A stretch of 64,000 nucleotides of DNA from JAHJQZ01 sp963667595. GTDB taxonomy: Bacteria; Pseudomonadota; Alphaproteobacteria; Rhizobiales; Devosiaceae. Each line of letters opens with the position of its first letter. Positions within the stretch are counted from its first letter, which is position 1. This document shows positions 1 through 8,779 of this stretch, in pieces. A program made the translations under genes and the position numbers. The stretch lies in assembly GCA_963667595.2 (NCBI GenBank), contig CAXXWD010000003.1, forward strand, positions 1 to 64,000, written 5' to 3'. Under the pieces are notes generated by a model, which was not told the DNA's origin, did not search any database, and saw nothing but the letters and a program-made list of their open reading frames with translations.

Positions 1-73
1 ACGCCGAAAGGCGTGCACCCTCTGGTGCCCCAAGACACTCAGAGGGTCCGTCAGTTCGGTTTTCCACGCTCAT

Positions 74-1276
74 TTAGGCGTCGATGGTGCGGCTCAGCCA
101 CTTTGCCAGCACGCCCAGAGGATAGCCGTTACCGTAGCTCTCGCCGACTCCTCCGACACTCCACCCCCCAATTCTGTCGATGATGTCGGAAGGGCATTCG
201 ACGGCCCTGAGCCGATCTCGCATACTGTGCCGGAAGGAGTGGATGACACATCCCTCGGGCACTCTTGGACCCAGCCACTTGTTGAGGGCAGCGCTGGCGG
301 AGTTGGACTTGCATTGCTCCTTGTCGCAGTACCTTGGGAACAAGAACTCTCCTTCGGTCGCCGCCACTGCCCTGCGGACGGCCCAGAGCGCTTCGCCAAC
401 AAGCGGGACAGATCGCTCGCTTCCGCTCGTCTTCAGTCGCCGCCATGAGTGAGCGACGAGTTTGATGTGAGGGGTCGGCCCGTCGAGGTGCACATCGGAA
501 GTAAGCAGCCCCGCAGCTTCGCTCAGCCGCATTCCGGTGTCGCTGATCAGCGCAACCAGCCATCGTGCCTCATCGTCTTGCTTGTGACACTGAGTCTGAA
601 TGTCCCGAAGGACATCGGGCGGAATGGGTTGCCGACGCTTCTTGGTCCCCTCGTCTTCCCCGATGTAGACACCAGAAAAGGCGGGGTTTTCTGCGATTCC
701 GGTCTCCTTGGCGGCGAAGTTCACAATGGCTCTCAGGGTGCCGAAGTTGCGCCGAATGCTGGCACGAGACAGACCTCCCTCCCGGTACGCATCCCTCACC
801 TGGTTCACCTCGGAGCGCTGGTAGGTGTCGATCGGTCTGTCACCCAGCGACTGCACCAGGAAGGCCGTGCAGCGCTCCGCGGTCAGCTCGAATGTCCGGG
901 TCTTTCCCTTCCCCTTGGCTTCCAAATACAGGCGCTTGGCCTCGCTCATCGTAGGCGCGTCAGACATTTCGCCGGTCTGTTCACTCCGAGTGACCAGGAA
1001 GCGAGCCAGCGGACTGCGTGAGGTGCGAATGCGCAAGCCCAGCCATTCCTCGTCAAGTTGTGCGGCGAGCACTCTGGCTCGAGAATGGGCTACGCGCTCC
1101 ACCTTGGTGCGCAACGATATGACGAATCGTGGTGTGCAGTAGTGGCGCTTGAGGTCCTTGGGGATGCGACGGGAGAAATAGAAGATGTCGCGCTTCTGGA
1201 AGAGGAAGGAGCGATTTTGGTCGTACACTTGGTCTACCCTTTCGGCGTGTTCGCGAGGAATACGCTGGTATATCAA
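74..1276 (-). CDS. Tyrosine recombinase (phage-type integrase), 400 aa
   Basis: Site-specific recombinase of the tyrosine family, expected to insert and excise a mobile element at the neighbouring tRNA-Leu gene. The C-terminal catalytic half shows Arg-I in DTGMRLSEAAGL (about R250), the box HSFRHSMRD (H346, R349) and a terminal GESYGNGY with the likely nucleophile near Y381. The usual His of the GHxxxxxxxYG motif is Trp (about W372), a common substitution. The N-terminal part resembles the arm-binding region of integrases that start near a FYFSRRIP motif. The longest ORF starts with TTG at 1276 without a clear ribosome site; a GTG at 1228 preceded by AAGG is a good alternative. It begins 19 nt from the tRNA 3' end, the usual position for an integrase of a genomic island. 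The cargo lies left of the window. Confidence 0.9.
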   Translation of the reverse strand: MIYQRIPREHAERVDQVYDQNRSFLFQKRDIFYFSRRIPKDLKRHYCTPRFVISLRTKVERVAHSRARVLAAQLDEEWLGLRIRTSRSPLARFLVTRSEQTGEMSDAPTMSEAKRLYLEAKGKGKTRTFELTAERCTAFLVQSLGDRPIDTYQRSEVNQVRDAYREGGLSRASIRRNFGTLRAIVNFAAKETGIAENPAFSGVYIGEDEGTKKRRQPIPPDVLRDIQTQCHKQDDEARWLVALISDTGMRLSEAAGLLTSDVHLDGPTPHIKLVAHSWRRLKTSGSERSVPLVGEALWAVRRAVAATEGEFLFPRYCDKEQCKSNSASAALNKWLGPRVPEGCVIHSFRHSMRDRLRAVECPSDIIDRIGGWSVGGVGESYGNGYPLGVLAKWLSRTIDA

Positions 1277-1294
1277 GGGGTTGACCTAAGGAGG

Positions 1295-1381
1295 TGGTGC
1301 AGGCGGCGGGACTCGAACCCGCACGAGGATACCCTCTCAGGATTTTAAGTCCTGTGTGTCTACCAATTCCACCACGCCTGC
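1295..1381 (-). tRNA. tRNA-Leu (anticodon TAA)
   Basis: An 87-nt tRNA is read on the minus strand. The acceptor stem pairs GCAGGCG with CGCCTGC, the anticodon stem-loop has CTTAAAA in the loop (anticodon TAA), there is a long variable arm typical of class II tRNAs, and the T arm contains GGTTCGAGTCC. The CCA end is encoded (1295-1297). The integrase gene starts just beyond the 3' end, so this tRNA is the probable attachment site. Confidence 0.95.
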
Positions 1382-1452
1382 TTCGCGCTCCTGATGACCT
1401 GCAACGTCGCGGCAGGTCAAGTCGGATTGCTCTTTGTCCTTTATATCTTTGG

Positions 1453-1947
1453 TCAGTCCGTCCCGCCCGAGATCGGGGCGGCATAGGTTACGTCGAGATC
1501 CCAGGGGAAATAGATCCAGGTGTCCTGAGAGACCTCGGTGATGAAGGTGTCGACCATCTGGCGCCCCTTGGGCTTGGCGTAGACGGTGGCGAAATGGGCG
1601 CCGGGGAGCATGTCGCGCACGACACGGGCCGTTGCGCCGGTATCGACCAGATCGTCGACGATCAGCACCCGTTCCTCGTTGCGAATCTGGTTGAGAATGA
1701 TATCAGAAATCGGCTTGAGAACGCGGACGCCGCCCTGATGCTGATGGTCGTAGCTCTTGACCGCGACGCAGTCGACGACGCGGATGTTGAGTTCGCGGGC
1801 AACGATGGCCGCCGGTACCAGGCCGCCGCGCGTAATGGCAACGATCGAATTGAAGGGCCCCTCGCCGGTCAGCCGCCAGGCCAGTGCCCGGCTGTCGCGA
1901 TGAAACTGGTCCCAGGTGACGGGAAAGGATTTGTGGCTCGGAGTCAT
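1453..1947 (-). CDS. gpt: Xanthine-guanine phosphoribosyltransferase
   Basis: Purine salvage enzyme that transfers phosphoribosyl from PRPP to xanthine, guanine or hypoxanthine. At 164 aa it has the usual length of Gpt. The PRPP-binding motif is RVLIVDDLVDTGAT near residues 88-101, and the N-terminal ITRGGLVPA loop matches the family. Its start overlaps the stop of the upstream CinA-like gene by 4 nt, so the two are probably translationally coupled. Confidence 0.93.
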   Translation of the reverse strand: MTPSHKSFPVTWDQFHRDSRALAWRLTGEGPFNSIVAITRGGLVPAAIVARELNIRVVDCVAVKSYDHQHQGGVRVLKPISDIILNQIRNEERVLIVDDLVDTGATARVVRDMLPGAHFATVYAKPKGRQMVDTFITEVSQDTWIYFPWDLDVTYAAPISGGTD

Positions 1948-2720
1948 GTCGAAGGAGTCCTTGTGAGATCGACTTTATGGTCCATATGCAGCCTGTCGAC
2001 CAGGGCCTTGACCTCGGCGGTGGCCTTTTCGAGCAGGTCGGTATCGGCGGCGCGCAGCACCAGTTGCGTGTAGATCGGCAGTTGGCCCGATTTCGGATAG
2101 GACCCGATCTTGACGTCCGGATAGGCGGCCTGAATGGCGCGAAGACCCGCGGCGACGAAACTTTCGCCCACGCCGCAATCGATGGATCTTGAATAGATTT
2201 TCCTGCCGCCCTTGAGGCTTGTTGCCAAAGTTTCAAGCATCGCTTCAAAGACGCGCGGCACCCCGGCCATAACATGAACGTTTTCGATGGCAAAGCCCGG
2301 CGCGGCGGAAACGGCGTTGGGGATAAGGCGTCCGCCCTTGGGCACCCGCGCCATCAAAAGGCGTTCCGGACTGAGATCCGTGGTGCCCCAGCACTCCTCC
2401 ATCATCCGCCGCGCTTCGGGATTGATCTCGATCGGCACCCCGAAGGCCGCCGCGATGGCCTCGGCGGTGATGTCGTCATGGGTGGGCCCGATGCCGCCCG
2501 AGGTAAACACGTAAGTGTAGCGTGCCCGCAGCGCGTTCACCGCCTCGACGATGGCGTCCTGCGTGTCGCCCACGATACGGACTTCGGTCAGATCGATGCC
2601 GAGTCCGGTACAGAAATCGGCCACGACGCCGATATTCTTGTCTTTGGTTCTTCCGCTCAGGACTTCGTCGCCGATAACGACGAAACCGGCGGTGACGATA
2701 GGTTCTGACTCCGCATGCAT
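1944..2720 (-). CDS. CinA N-terminal / molybdopterin-binding domain protein
   Basis: Protein of the competence/damage-inducible CinA family, restricted to the MoCF-biosynthesis-like domain. Signature stretches are GDEVLSGRTKDKN and TSGGIGPTHDDIT. The C-terminal nicotinamide-nucleotide deamidase domain of full CinA is absent, as in many short alphaproteobacterial homologues. The reading frame is open up to 2837 (GTG), but homology begins only at the ATG at 2718-2720, which gives 258 aa. Upstream of that ATG I see no strong Shine-Dalgarno sequence. It is followed by gpt with a 4-nt overlap and is divergent from map. Confidence 0.85.
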   Translation of the reverse strand: MHAESEPIVTAGFVVIGDEVLSGRTKDKNIGVVADFCTGLGIDLTEVRIVGDTQDAIVEAVNALRARYTYVFTSGGIGPTHDDITAEAIAAAFGVPIEINPEARRMMEECWGTTDLSPERLLMARVPKGGRLIPNAVSAAPGFAIENVHVMAGVPRVFEAMLETLATSLKGGRKIYSRSIDCGVGESFVAAGLRAIQAAYPDVKIGSYPKSGQLPIYTQLVLRAADTDLLEKATAEVKALVDRLHMDHKVDLTRTPST

Positions 2721-2927
2721 GGCTTGACCGAAAGGATGTTGTCTGGTCGAACAGGCATGCCCGCTCGATCCGTAAAAATCAAGCAAACGGACAGGGATTT
2801 GCGCTAAGGCTTTGCCATGGGCAGCCTTCACCGCCACTTGTCCGGTTCGTTGCCTTTCCTACCCTTCCCTTCGCGGGTGGGGAAGACTATCTTTTTCATA
2901 GAAGAACTAAAAAGGAATATTCGTCCC

Positions 2928-3761
2928 ATGATCACCTATGTCGATGCCAACAGCAAAGCCCGGCGCGCACCAGGTGTCATCCCGTTGCACAACGAGGAAG
3001 GTTTCGAAGGCATGCGCAAGGCCGGCCGAGTCGCCGCCGAAACGCTCGACCTTCTGGTGGCTCATGTGAAGCCCGGCGTCACGACGCTCGAACTCGACAA
3101 GCTGGCGTTCGAATATGCCCGCGACAATGGCGCAGTCCCGGCGACATTGTTCTATCGCGGCTACCGGCACTCGCTGTGCATTTCCAGCAACCATGTGGTT
3201 TGCCACGGCATCCCGTCGGAAAAAACGCTCAAAGAGGGCGAAATCATCAATATCGACGTCACGCTGGTCGTCGACGGCTGGCATGGCGACACCTCGCGCA
3301 TGTATCCGGTGGGCGAAATCCCGCGCAAGGCCGAGCGGCTGATCGAAACGACCTATGAATGTCTGCAACTCGGCCTTGAGGCGGCAAAACCGGGCAACAC
3401 GACCGGCGATATCGGCGCCACCATCCAGCGCTACGCCGAGGGCCAGCGCATGAGCGTGGTCAGGGATTTCGTCGGGCATGGCGTGGGGCGGCTGTTCCAC
3501 GACGAACCGAACATCATGCATTTCGGCACGCCCGGCACCGGCATTCCGCTCAAGCCCGGCATGATCTTCACCATCGAGCCGATGATCAATCTCGGCCGGC
3601 CCGACGTGAAGGTTTTGAGCGATGGCTGGACGGCCGTCACCCGCGACCGCTCCTTGTCGGCACAGTGCGAACACTCGATCGGCATCACCGAGACCGGCTG
3701 TGAAATCTTCACGCTGTCGCCCGCCGATCTGTTCAATCCCCTCGCCGCCCGATCAGCATGA
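2928..3761 (+). CDS. map: Methionine aminopeptidase, type I
   Basis: Removes the initiator Met from nascent proteins. The metal ligands of the pita-bread fold are visible: two Asp in NIDVTLVVDGWHGDTS, His in GHGVGRLFHDEP, Glu in FTIEPMI and Glu in QCEHSIGIT. The frame is open from 2817, but the ATG at 2928 has an AAGGA site at good spacing and gives 277 aa. The stop overlaps the radC start (ATGA), so they are an operon. It has an extension of about 10-20 residues before the core compared with the E. coli enzyme. Confidence 0.96.
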   Translation: MITYVDANSKARRAPGVIPLHNEEGFEGMRKAGRVAAETLDLLVAHVKPGVTTLELDKLAFEYARDNGAVPATLFYRGYRHSLCISSNHVVCHGIPSEKTLKEGEIINIDVTLVVDGWHGDTSRMYPVGEIPRKAERLIETTYECLQLGLEAAKPGNTTGDIGATIQRYAEGQRMSVVRDFVGHGVGRLFHDEPNIMHFGTPGTGIPLKPGMIFTIEPMINLGRPDVKVLSDGWTAVTRDRSLSAQCEHSIGITETGCEIFTLSPADLFNPLAARSA

Positions 3762-4465
3762 GCGGACGCAAGCCGGTCGAGGCGCCCGAAAGAGCGCCTC
3801 ACTATCTCGGTCATCGCGACCGGCTGCGCCAGCGCTTCGTCGAGGCCGGCCCCAAGGCGCTGCAGGATTACGAGCTCTTGGAGCTGTTGCTGTTCCGCCT
3901 TTTGCCGCGGCGCGACACCAAGCCCATCGCCAAGGCGATGATCGACCGTTTCGGCAGTTTTTCCGAAGCTCTGTCGGCGCCGCCTCATCTTCTCGAAGAA
4001 ATCGAGGGCCTGGGGCCGACGGCCATCACCGATCTGAAGGTGGTGCTTGCGGCGGCCCAGCGTTTTTCGCGCGACCAGATCCACGACAAGCCCGCTCTCG
4101 GGTCATGGACCGAGGTCATCGACTATTGCCGCACCAGCATGGCGTTCGAGACCAAGGAACAGTTCCGCATCCTGTTTCTCGACAAGCGCAACCGGCTGAT
4201 CGCCGACGAGGTGCAACAGGTCGGCACGGTCGATCACACCCCGGTCTATCCGCGCGAGATCATCCGCCGGACACTGGAACTGTCGGCGACCGCGCTCATT
4301 CTCGTGCACAACCACCCCTCCGGCGATCCGTCACCCTCGAGCGCTGACGTCAAGATGACGCGCGCCATCGCCGATGTCGCCAAACCGCTTGGCATCACCG
4401 TGCACGACCACATCATCATCGGCAAATCCGGCCACACCTCGATGCGCGGCCTGAAGCTTATCTAG
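3758..4465 (+). CDS. radC: RadC family JAMM-domain protein
   Basis: Member of the RadC/UPF0758 family, 235 aa. An N-terminal helix-hairpin-helix-like region (LLEEIEGLGPTAITDLK) is followed by a JAB1/MPN metalloprotease-like domain with the motif HNHPSGDPSPSSAD, which carries the His, His and Asp ligands. The family's true role is unsettled; the old link to DNA repair is weak. It starts within the map stop codon and ends with an 8-bp tail-to-tail overlap with the next, opposite gene. Confidence 0.92.
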   Translation: MSGRKPVEAPERAPHYLGHRDRLRQRFVEAGPKALQDYELLELLLFRLLPRRDTKPIAKAMIDRFGSFSEALSAPPHLLEEIEGLGPTAITDLKVVLAAAQRFSRDQIHDKPALGSWTEVIDYCRTSMAFETKEQFRILFLDKRNRLIADEVQQVGTVDHTPVYPREIIRRTLELSATALILVHNHPSGDPSPSSADVKMTRAIADVAKPLGITVHDHIIIGKSGHTSMRGLKLI

Positions 4466-5669
4466 ACCCGCCCCCACGACCGGCCAGCCTGGCGCGGAGC
4501 GATTTGGCGAGCGCAAACAGCGTCTTGTTGCTCTTGATCGCGTGCTTGAGCCTGAGACCGCCGACACTGAGGGCGACATGAAGCCGGCCCCGGAGGCTCG
4601 TCGGCGCAAAGGCTTCGCACAACGGCAGTTCCACGTTGCACCAGTGACGCTTTTCGTCGGTCAGGCCGGCGCCCATGTCGAAACTCGTGATGCCCTGAGC
4701 GAAAATACGCTGCATCAGCTTGACGAGAATCTGCTTGCCGGGAGAGCCGGGCTGCAGTTCGGGATCGGTGCTCATCGATGAAATCAGGCAGAACATGCGA
4801 TTGCCTGAAACGAGGTTGTAGCGCGCGGCGATGATGCGGCCGTCGAGCCTTAGGACCTGCATGTGGCCGGCCAGCCCGTCCCCACCGCGAAAAACCGTGC
4901 GGTAGAAGGCACGGACAGCCGGTTCCGCAAAGGGATCGGCGATGCCCTGTTCGGCGAAACGGGCGGCCCGGTCTGCAAACATGACATTGATGGCCGGGGT
5001 GGAATCTCCGGTTGCGCCGATTTCCTCGTAGGTGACCTCGCCCATCGCGGCGAGTTTGGCCCCCTGCTGCTTGTCGTGCTTGCGGCGCGAACGGGTGCGC
5101 TGCTGGTGGTCGCAGGCGTCCCATGAATCGAATTCCGTACGGAAAAGGCTATCGGAGGGGACGCTCGTTGCATGGGGCAGCAACCCGATATCGGAAGCCA
5201 GAACCCGTCCAAAGCAGAGAACATCGGCGTGAAGGGTCTTGCCGATGCGGCGCCAGATATTGCGCTGGTCGGCTTCGGACAGAAGCGCCATGCGGTCCCG
5301 GTCGACCAGCGGCGCGTTGACCCCGACATGGCTGCCGGCGAACGGCACGAGCAGATCGAGCCCATGCCGACGCCTGCGCTCGAAAGCGAGGACCATGAGC
5401 GGACGGCCGGTAATCTCCACGCCGACATAAACCTGGTTCTGGCGCGGAATGTCGAAGGTTTCGGTCCAGATCCGGATGAAATCGAAACTCTGGCCGGGGC
5501 TGTCAATGCCCTTCGCCTCAAGGGCGCGCCAGACTGGCTCGATCTCGGTCAGCGAGTCGGTGAATCCCATGCGAACGCCGATGCTGGCAAGATCGCTCTC
5601 CGGACTTGCGGACACATCGCTGGTCGCGAATGCGCGTTGCAACACCTCAACTGTCTGATACGCCGCCAT
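4458..5669 (-). CDS. GNAT-fold acyltransferase (BioF2-like / CelD-like)
   Basis: A 403-aa protein resembling the BioF2-like acetyltransferase group (Acetyltransf_6), which has two GNAT folds. Seen in the sequence are the RRKHDKQQGAKL segment before the C-terminal fold and the GRIIAARYNLVSGNRMFCLISS core followed by PGKQILVKLMQRIFAQG, typical of these enzymes. Substrate unknown; relatives act on cell-surface polysaccharides or peptidoglycan-type substrates, so an envelope role is only inferred. Start chosen at ATG 5667-5669, preceded by GGAGGA; the frame is open further upstream. Confidence 0.72.
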   Translation of the reverse strand: MAAYQTVEVLQRAFATSDVSASPESDLASIGVRMGFTDSLTEIEPVWRALEAKGIDSPGQSFDFIRIWTETFDIPRQNQVYVGVEITGRPLMVLAFERRRRHGLDLLVPFAGSHVGVNAPLVDRDRMALLSEADQRNIWRRIGKTLHADVLCFGRVLASDIGLLPHATSVPSDSLFRTEFDSWDACDHQQRTRSRRKHDKQQGAKLAAMGEVTYEEIGATGDSTPAINVMFADRAARFAEQGIADPFAEPAVRAFYRTVFRGGDGLAGHMQVLRLDGRIIAARYNLVSGNRMFCLISSMSTDPELQPGSPGKQILVKLMQRIFAQGITSFDMGAGLTDEKRHWCNVELPLCEAFAPTSLRGRLHVALSVGGLRLKHAIKSNKTLFALAKSLRARLAGRGGGSR

Positions 5670-5798
5670 GCCTGTCCTCCGTGCCCGGGATGGACAATGA
5701 GCATTCACGGACAAGACTAAACATGTGGTTGCGCGGCAATGTTCGCGGCGCAACGGAAAGGAAATTCCCTCATTTGCGGTTAGCCGGACGTAAATAGA

Positions 5799-6563
5799 TT
5801 ACCCGAAATTCGACAGAACCGGAAAAGTCTCCAGCACCCAGTAACTCAGGCGCGCCAGTTGCCCGAAAAGGAACAATAGCCCGACCAGCACCAGGATGGC
5901 GCCCATGATTTTTTCCACCGTGCCGAGATGCTTTTTGAAATCGCTGAAAAACGACAGGAAGGGTCCGAGCGCCAAGCCGGCCAGGATGAACGGAACGCCA
6001 AGCCCGGCCGAATAGACAGCGAGCAGCAACGCGCCCTCACCCGCCGTCTCCTGGGAAGCCGCGACGGACAGGATGGCGGCGAGCACCGGCCCGATACACG
6101 GCGTCCAGCCGATGGCGAAGGCCAGCCCGAGCAGGAAGCCGCCGAGGGGACCCGAGGCGCTGGTCGGCCCGCCGGGGCGCATTTGCACATCGAGAAAGCC
6201 GAGACGGAACACGCCGAGGAAATGCAACCCCATGGCGATGATCAACAGGCCGGCCAGCGTCGGCAACACGGCGAAACGGAACGAACCAATGCCGATTTCG
6301 TAGAACAAGGCGCCGCGAAACGCCTGCCCGAAGGCCGTTGCAGTGGCACCGAGCGCGACGAAAATGAGCGAAAAGCCCAGAACGAAGAAAAGCGAGGTCA
6401 GAACGGAGCGCCGCCACAAAAGGCCGGACCCGTTGGACTTGAGCTGCTCGAAGCTCGCCCCGCTCATATAGGTGAGATAGGCCGGCACGAGCGGAAGCAC
6501 GCAGGGGCTCAGGAAACTGAGAACGCCGGCGCCGAAAACGAGGGTGAGCGGAAGATCGAGCAT
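5799..6563 (-). CDS. ccdA: Cytochrome c biogenesis protein CcdA (DsbD-like transporter)
   Basis: Inner-membrane thiol-disulfide transporter that moves electrons from cytoplasmic thioredoxin to the periplasm. It has about six membrane segments and the two redox Cys in SPCVLPLVPAY (first helix) and GWTPCIGPVLAA (fourth helix). Length 254 aa, usual for CcdA. The ATG at 6561-6563 has AAGG upstream. No other cyt c maturation genes are adjacent. Confidence 0.93.
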   Translation of the reverse strand: MLDLPLTLVFGAGVLSFLSPCVLPLVPAYLTYMSGASFEQLKSNGSGLLWRRSVLTSLFFVLGFSLIFVALGATATAFGQAFRGALFYEIGIGSFRFAVLPTLAGLLIIAMGLHFLGVFRLGFLDVQMRPGGPTSASGPLGGFLLGLAFAIGWTPCIGPVLAAILSVAASQETAGEGALLLAVYSAGLGVPFILAGLALGPFLSFFSDFKKHLGTVEKIMGAILVLVGLLFLFGQLARLSYWVLETFPVLSNFG

Positions 6564-6634
6564 GAAACAACCTTTGTCGGCAACGTTCTGCCCGATGGCG
6601 GGAACCGGCGCAAGCGCGGGCACGTCACGTCGGA

Positions 6635-7243
6635 TCAACGTGGCGTGAGATCGATCAGAATCGGCCGATGATCGGACGGACCGCGCTCAAGGATTTCGGA
6701 ATCCGCGCACCGAAGACCACGCGCCAGACAGCGGTCGAGCCTTAACGGCACCATGCGCTGGGCATAGTGAGTCGTTCCGCGTGGCCCGATATCTGCAAAG
6801 CCTTTCAGGGAAATGCGTCCAAGGGCGTTGTAGTCGCCAACGATGGCCAGCCGACCCGGAACCGCCCTGGCGATGCGCCTTAGCTGCCGCCGGTTGAGAA
6901 ACTGGCCATGGGACAGATGCACATTGGCAACAGCGATCTCCCCGAGCCGGATGATCTGGGCCTTGCGGGGTGGAAACCGCGCCGGCTGAGGCAGCCAGGA
7001 AAACGGCAAATCGACGGTCGTCACCTCGGCGCCTTCATGCGGGACCCAGGCGGCGAGCCCGTAGCGTTTGCCCATCCAGGGCAGCGGATAGAAGGCTCCG
7101 TTGACCAGGCGCGGCAACGATTCGATGCCGTTTTGCGCCTCCTGCATGATGAACAGGTCGGGCTTGTACTGCTGGATGAGGGCGGCAATATCGGCGGCGG
7201 CGGCCCCTCGCCGGTAATAAAGGTTCCAGGAAATCAGTCTCAC
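6635..7243 (-). CDS. Endonuclease/exonuclease/phosphatase family protein
   Basis: Short (202 aa) member of the EEP superfamily. Motifs seen: MRLISWNLYYRRG at the start, LFIMQEAQ with the metal-binding Glu, VANVHLSHG, IVGDYNA with Asp and Asn, and the C-terminal SDHRPIL with Asp-His. All catalytic elements are therefore present. Substrate unknown: nucleic acid, lipid head group or phosphodiester are all possible. Transcribed after the cardiolipin synthase gene with 12 nt between them, so a phospholipid-related job is conceivable but not shown. Confidence 0.82.
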   Translation of the reverse strand: MRLISWNLYYRRGAAAADIAALIQQYKPDLFIMQEAQNGIESLPRLVNGAFYPLPWMGKRYGLAAWVPHEGAEVTTVDLPFSWLPQPARFPPRKAQIIRLGEIAVANVHLSHGQFLNRRQLRRIARAVPGRLAIVGDYNALGRISLKGFADIGPRGTTHYAQRMVPLRLDRCLARGLRCADSEILERGPSDHRPILIDLTPR

Positions 7244-7255
7244 GACGTAAACGGC

Positions 7256-8668
7256 TCAAAGATAGGGGAGAAGAAGACGCGCACTCGCGTCCCTGAGCTT
7301 AGTCAGCGTCGGGCGCACAGCCAAGTCACTCTCGTCGAGTCGGCGCGCCCCAGCGCATTTATTTGTGATCAGGGTGTCGATATCTGCGGTCAGCATCTCG
7401 TCGTAACACTCGATCATCAGTTCAAAATTAAGGCGCATCGAGCGCGCATCCCAATTAGGACTGCCGAAACTGCACCATTTGCCATCCACCGTCATCAGTT
7501 TGGAGTGATCGAAGGGCGGTCGCGCCAGGTAACAGTTCATGCGTCTTAGCGGCAAGGTGACGAGATGGGACCGGGACGCCCAGTCCATGTAGAAATGATT
7601 GGTGCGTTCGGGAATGACGATCTCGACCGAAACCCCGCGCCGCGCCGCCCGTGCAAGCACGTCGAGCACGCGTTCCTCGGGCAGGAAATAGGGCGTGAGG
7701 ATACGCACGCTTCTCTGGGCCTGTTCAATGGCCGTCGCCCAGTGTTCTTCGAGAATGGCAACCTGTTCGTCCGGACCGGCCGCGATGGCGCGCATGGTCA
7801 TGGTGCCCTCGCCCTTGTCGTCCGACCACCAGCCCTCGCCGACCAGGGGTTCGTCGGTGATCAGCTCCCAGTCCCGGGCAAAGCTTTCCACCATCTGGCG
7901 GACCACCGGCCCGTCGAGACGCATCATGGTGTCGCGTACCTTGGGTTCGCCAAACTTGCCCACATGCCTGTCGGAGATGTTCATGCCGCCGGTAAACCCG
8001 ATCCTGCCGTCGATCAAAAGGAGCTTTTTATGATCCCTGAGGTTGAGAAACGGCATGCTCCAGGGAAGCCAGGAGTGCAAAAACAGCGAAACCGGCACGC
8101 CGGCATCGTGAAGCACCCTGAAGGTTCCGGAACGGAAATAGCCGCCGCCAATACCGTCGACCAGCACGCGCACCGCCACCCCGCGCTGCTGTGCCTCGAT
8201 GAGCGCCTCGGTAAAGGCGCGGCCGATTTCGTCGTAATCGAAAATGTAAAAGCTCATCCCGATGGTGTGCTCGGCCGCCCTTATGGCGTCGAGCATGGTC
8301 GGAAAGGCCTCGTCGCCGTTTTCGAAGATTTCACAGCGATTCCCCGAAACGAGCGGCCGGCGGACCAGCACCCCGCCGGATCGGGCCAGCGCCACCAGAT
8401 TGGGCGGCAGATCGGCTTCGATCGGATGGTCCTTGGCCTCGCGGCCGCTTATCTGGGGCTCTCTCAAACGCGAGGCGCGCCGGGCGACGCGGTTGATGCC
8501 GAAGGCAAGATAGATGACCGCGCCGAAAAAGGGCGACAGCCACGCAAGACCGATCCAGCCGAACGAAGAGCGCACGTCGTGATGTGTCAGGAGCACATGC
8601 GCCGTCACACTCAGTGCGGCGAGAAGGTGCGCTATCGCAACAATGGCTTCGATCAGCTCGATGAACAT
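7256..8668 (-). CDS. cls: Cardiolipin synthase (phospholipase D superfamily)
   Basis: Membrane-bound enzyme making cardiolipin from two phosphatidylglycerols. Two N-terminal membrane helices (about residues 1-60, with the PLDc_N-like stretch GWIGLAWLSPFFGAVIY) precede two HKD motifs, HKKLLLIDGRIGFTGG and HSKLMTVDGKWCSFGS. Length 470 aa fits the family. Start at ATG 8666-8668 with GGAGGT upstream; the longer frame begins with TTG at 8743. Divergent from rpe. Confidence 0.93.
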   Translation of the reverse strand: MFIELIEAIVAIAHLLAALSVTAHVLLTHHDVRSSFGWIGLAWLSPFFGAVIYLAFGINRVARRASRLREPQISGREAKDHPIEADLPPNLVALARSGGVLVRRPLVSGNRCEIFENGDEAFPTMLDAIRAAEHTIGMSFYIFDYDEIGRAFTEALIEAQQRGVAVRVLVDGIGGGYFRSGTFRVLHDAGVPVSLFLHSWLPWSMPFLNLRDHKKLLLIDGRIGFTGGMNISDRHVGKFGEPKVRDTMMRLDGPVVRQMVESFARDWELITDEPLVGEGWWSDDKGEGTMTMRAIAAGPDEQVAILEEHWATAIEQAQRSVRILTPYFLPEERVLDVLARAARRGVSVEIVIPERTNHFYMDWASRSHLVTLPLRRMNCYLARPPFDHSKLMTVDGKWCSFGSPNWDARSMRLNFELMIECYDEMLTADIDTLITNKCAGARRLDESDLAVRPTLTKLRDASARLLLPYL

Positions 8669-8779
8669 CGGCACCTCCGTTTGCGAGATATGAGCGTGGC
8701 ATGGCGAACGGTCAACCTCTGGCCGATTGAACCGGAACGCCAAGCCATGTAAGGGTCGGACGAAACCGAGGAAAAACTC

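Noticed and set aside
1282..1296. A perfect AAGGAGGTG beside the tRNA considered as a ribosome binding site on the plus strand
   Set aside because: No start codon with a credible gene follows; the next bases are the tRNA itself.
3758..4465. Considered radC as an anti-restriction or mobile-element RadC
   Set aside because: It is a full-length chromosomal type, coupled to map, with no mobile genes nearby.
7565..8752. A 395-codon plus-strand ORF
   Set aside because: Fully opposite the cardiolipin synthase gene, which has both HKD motifs.
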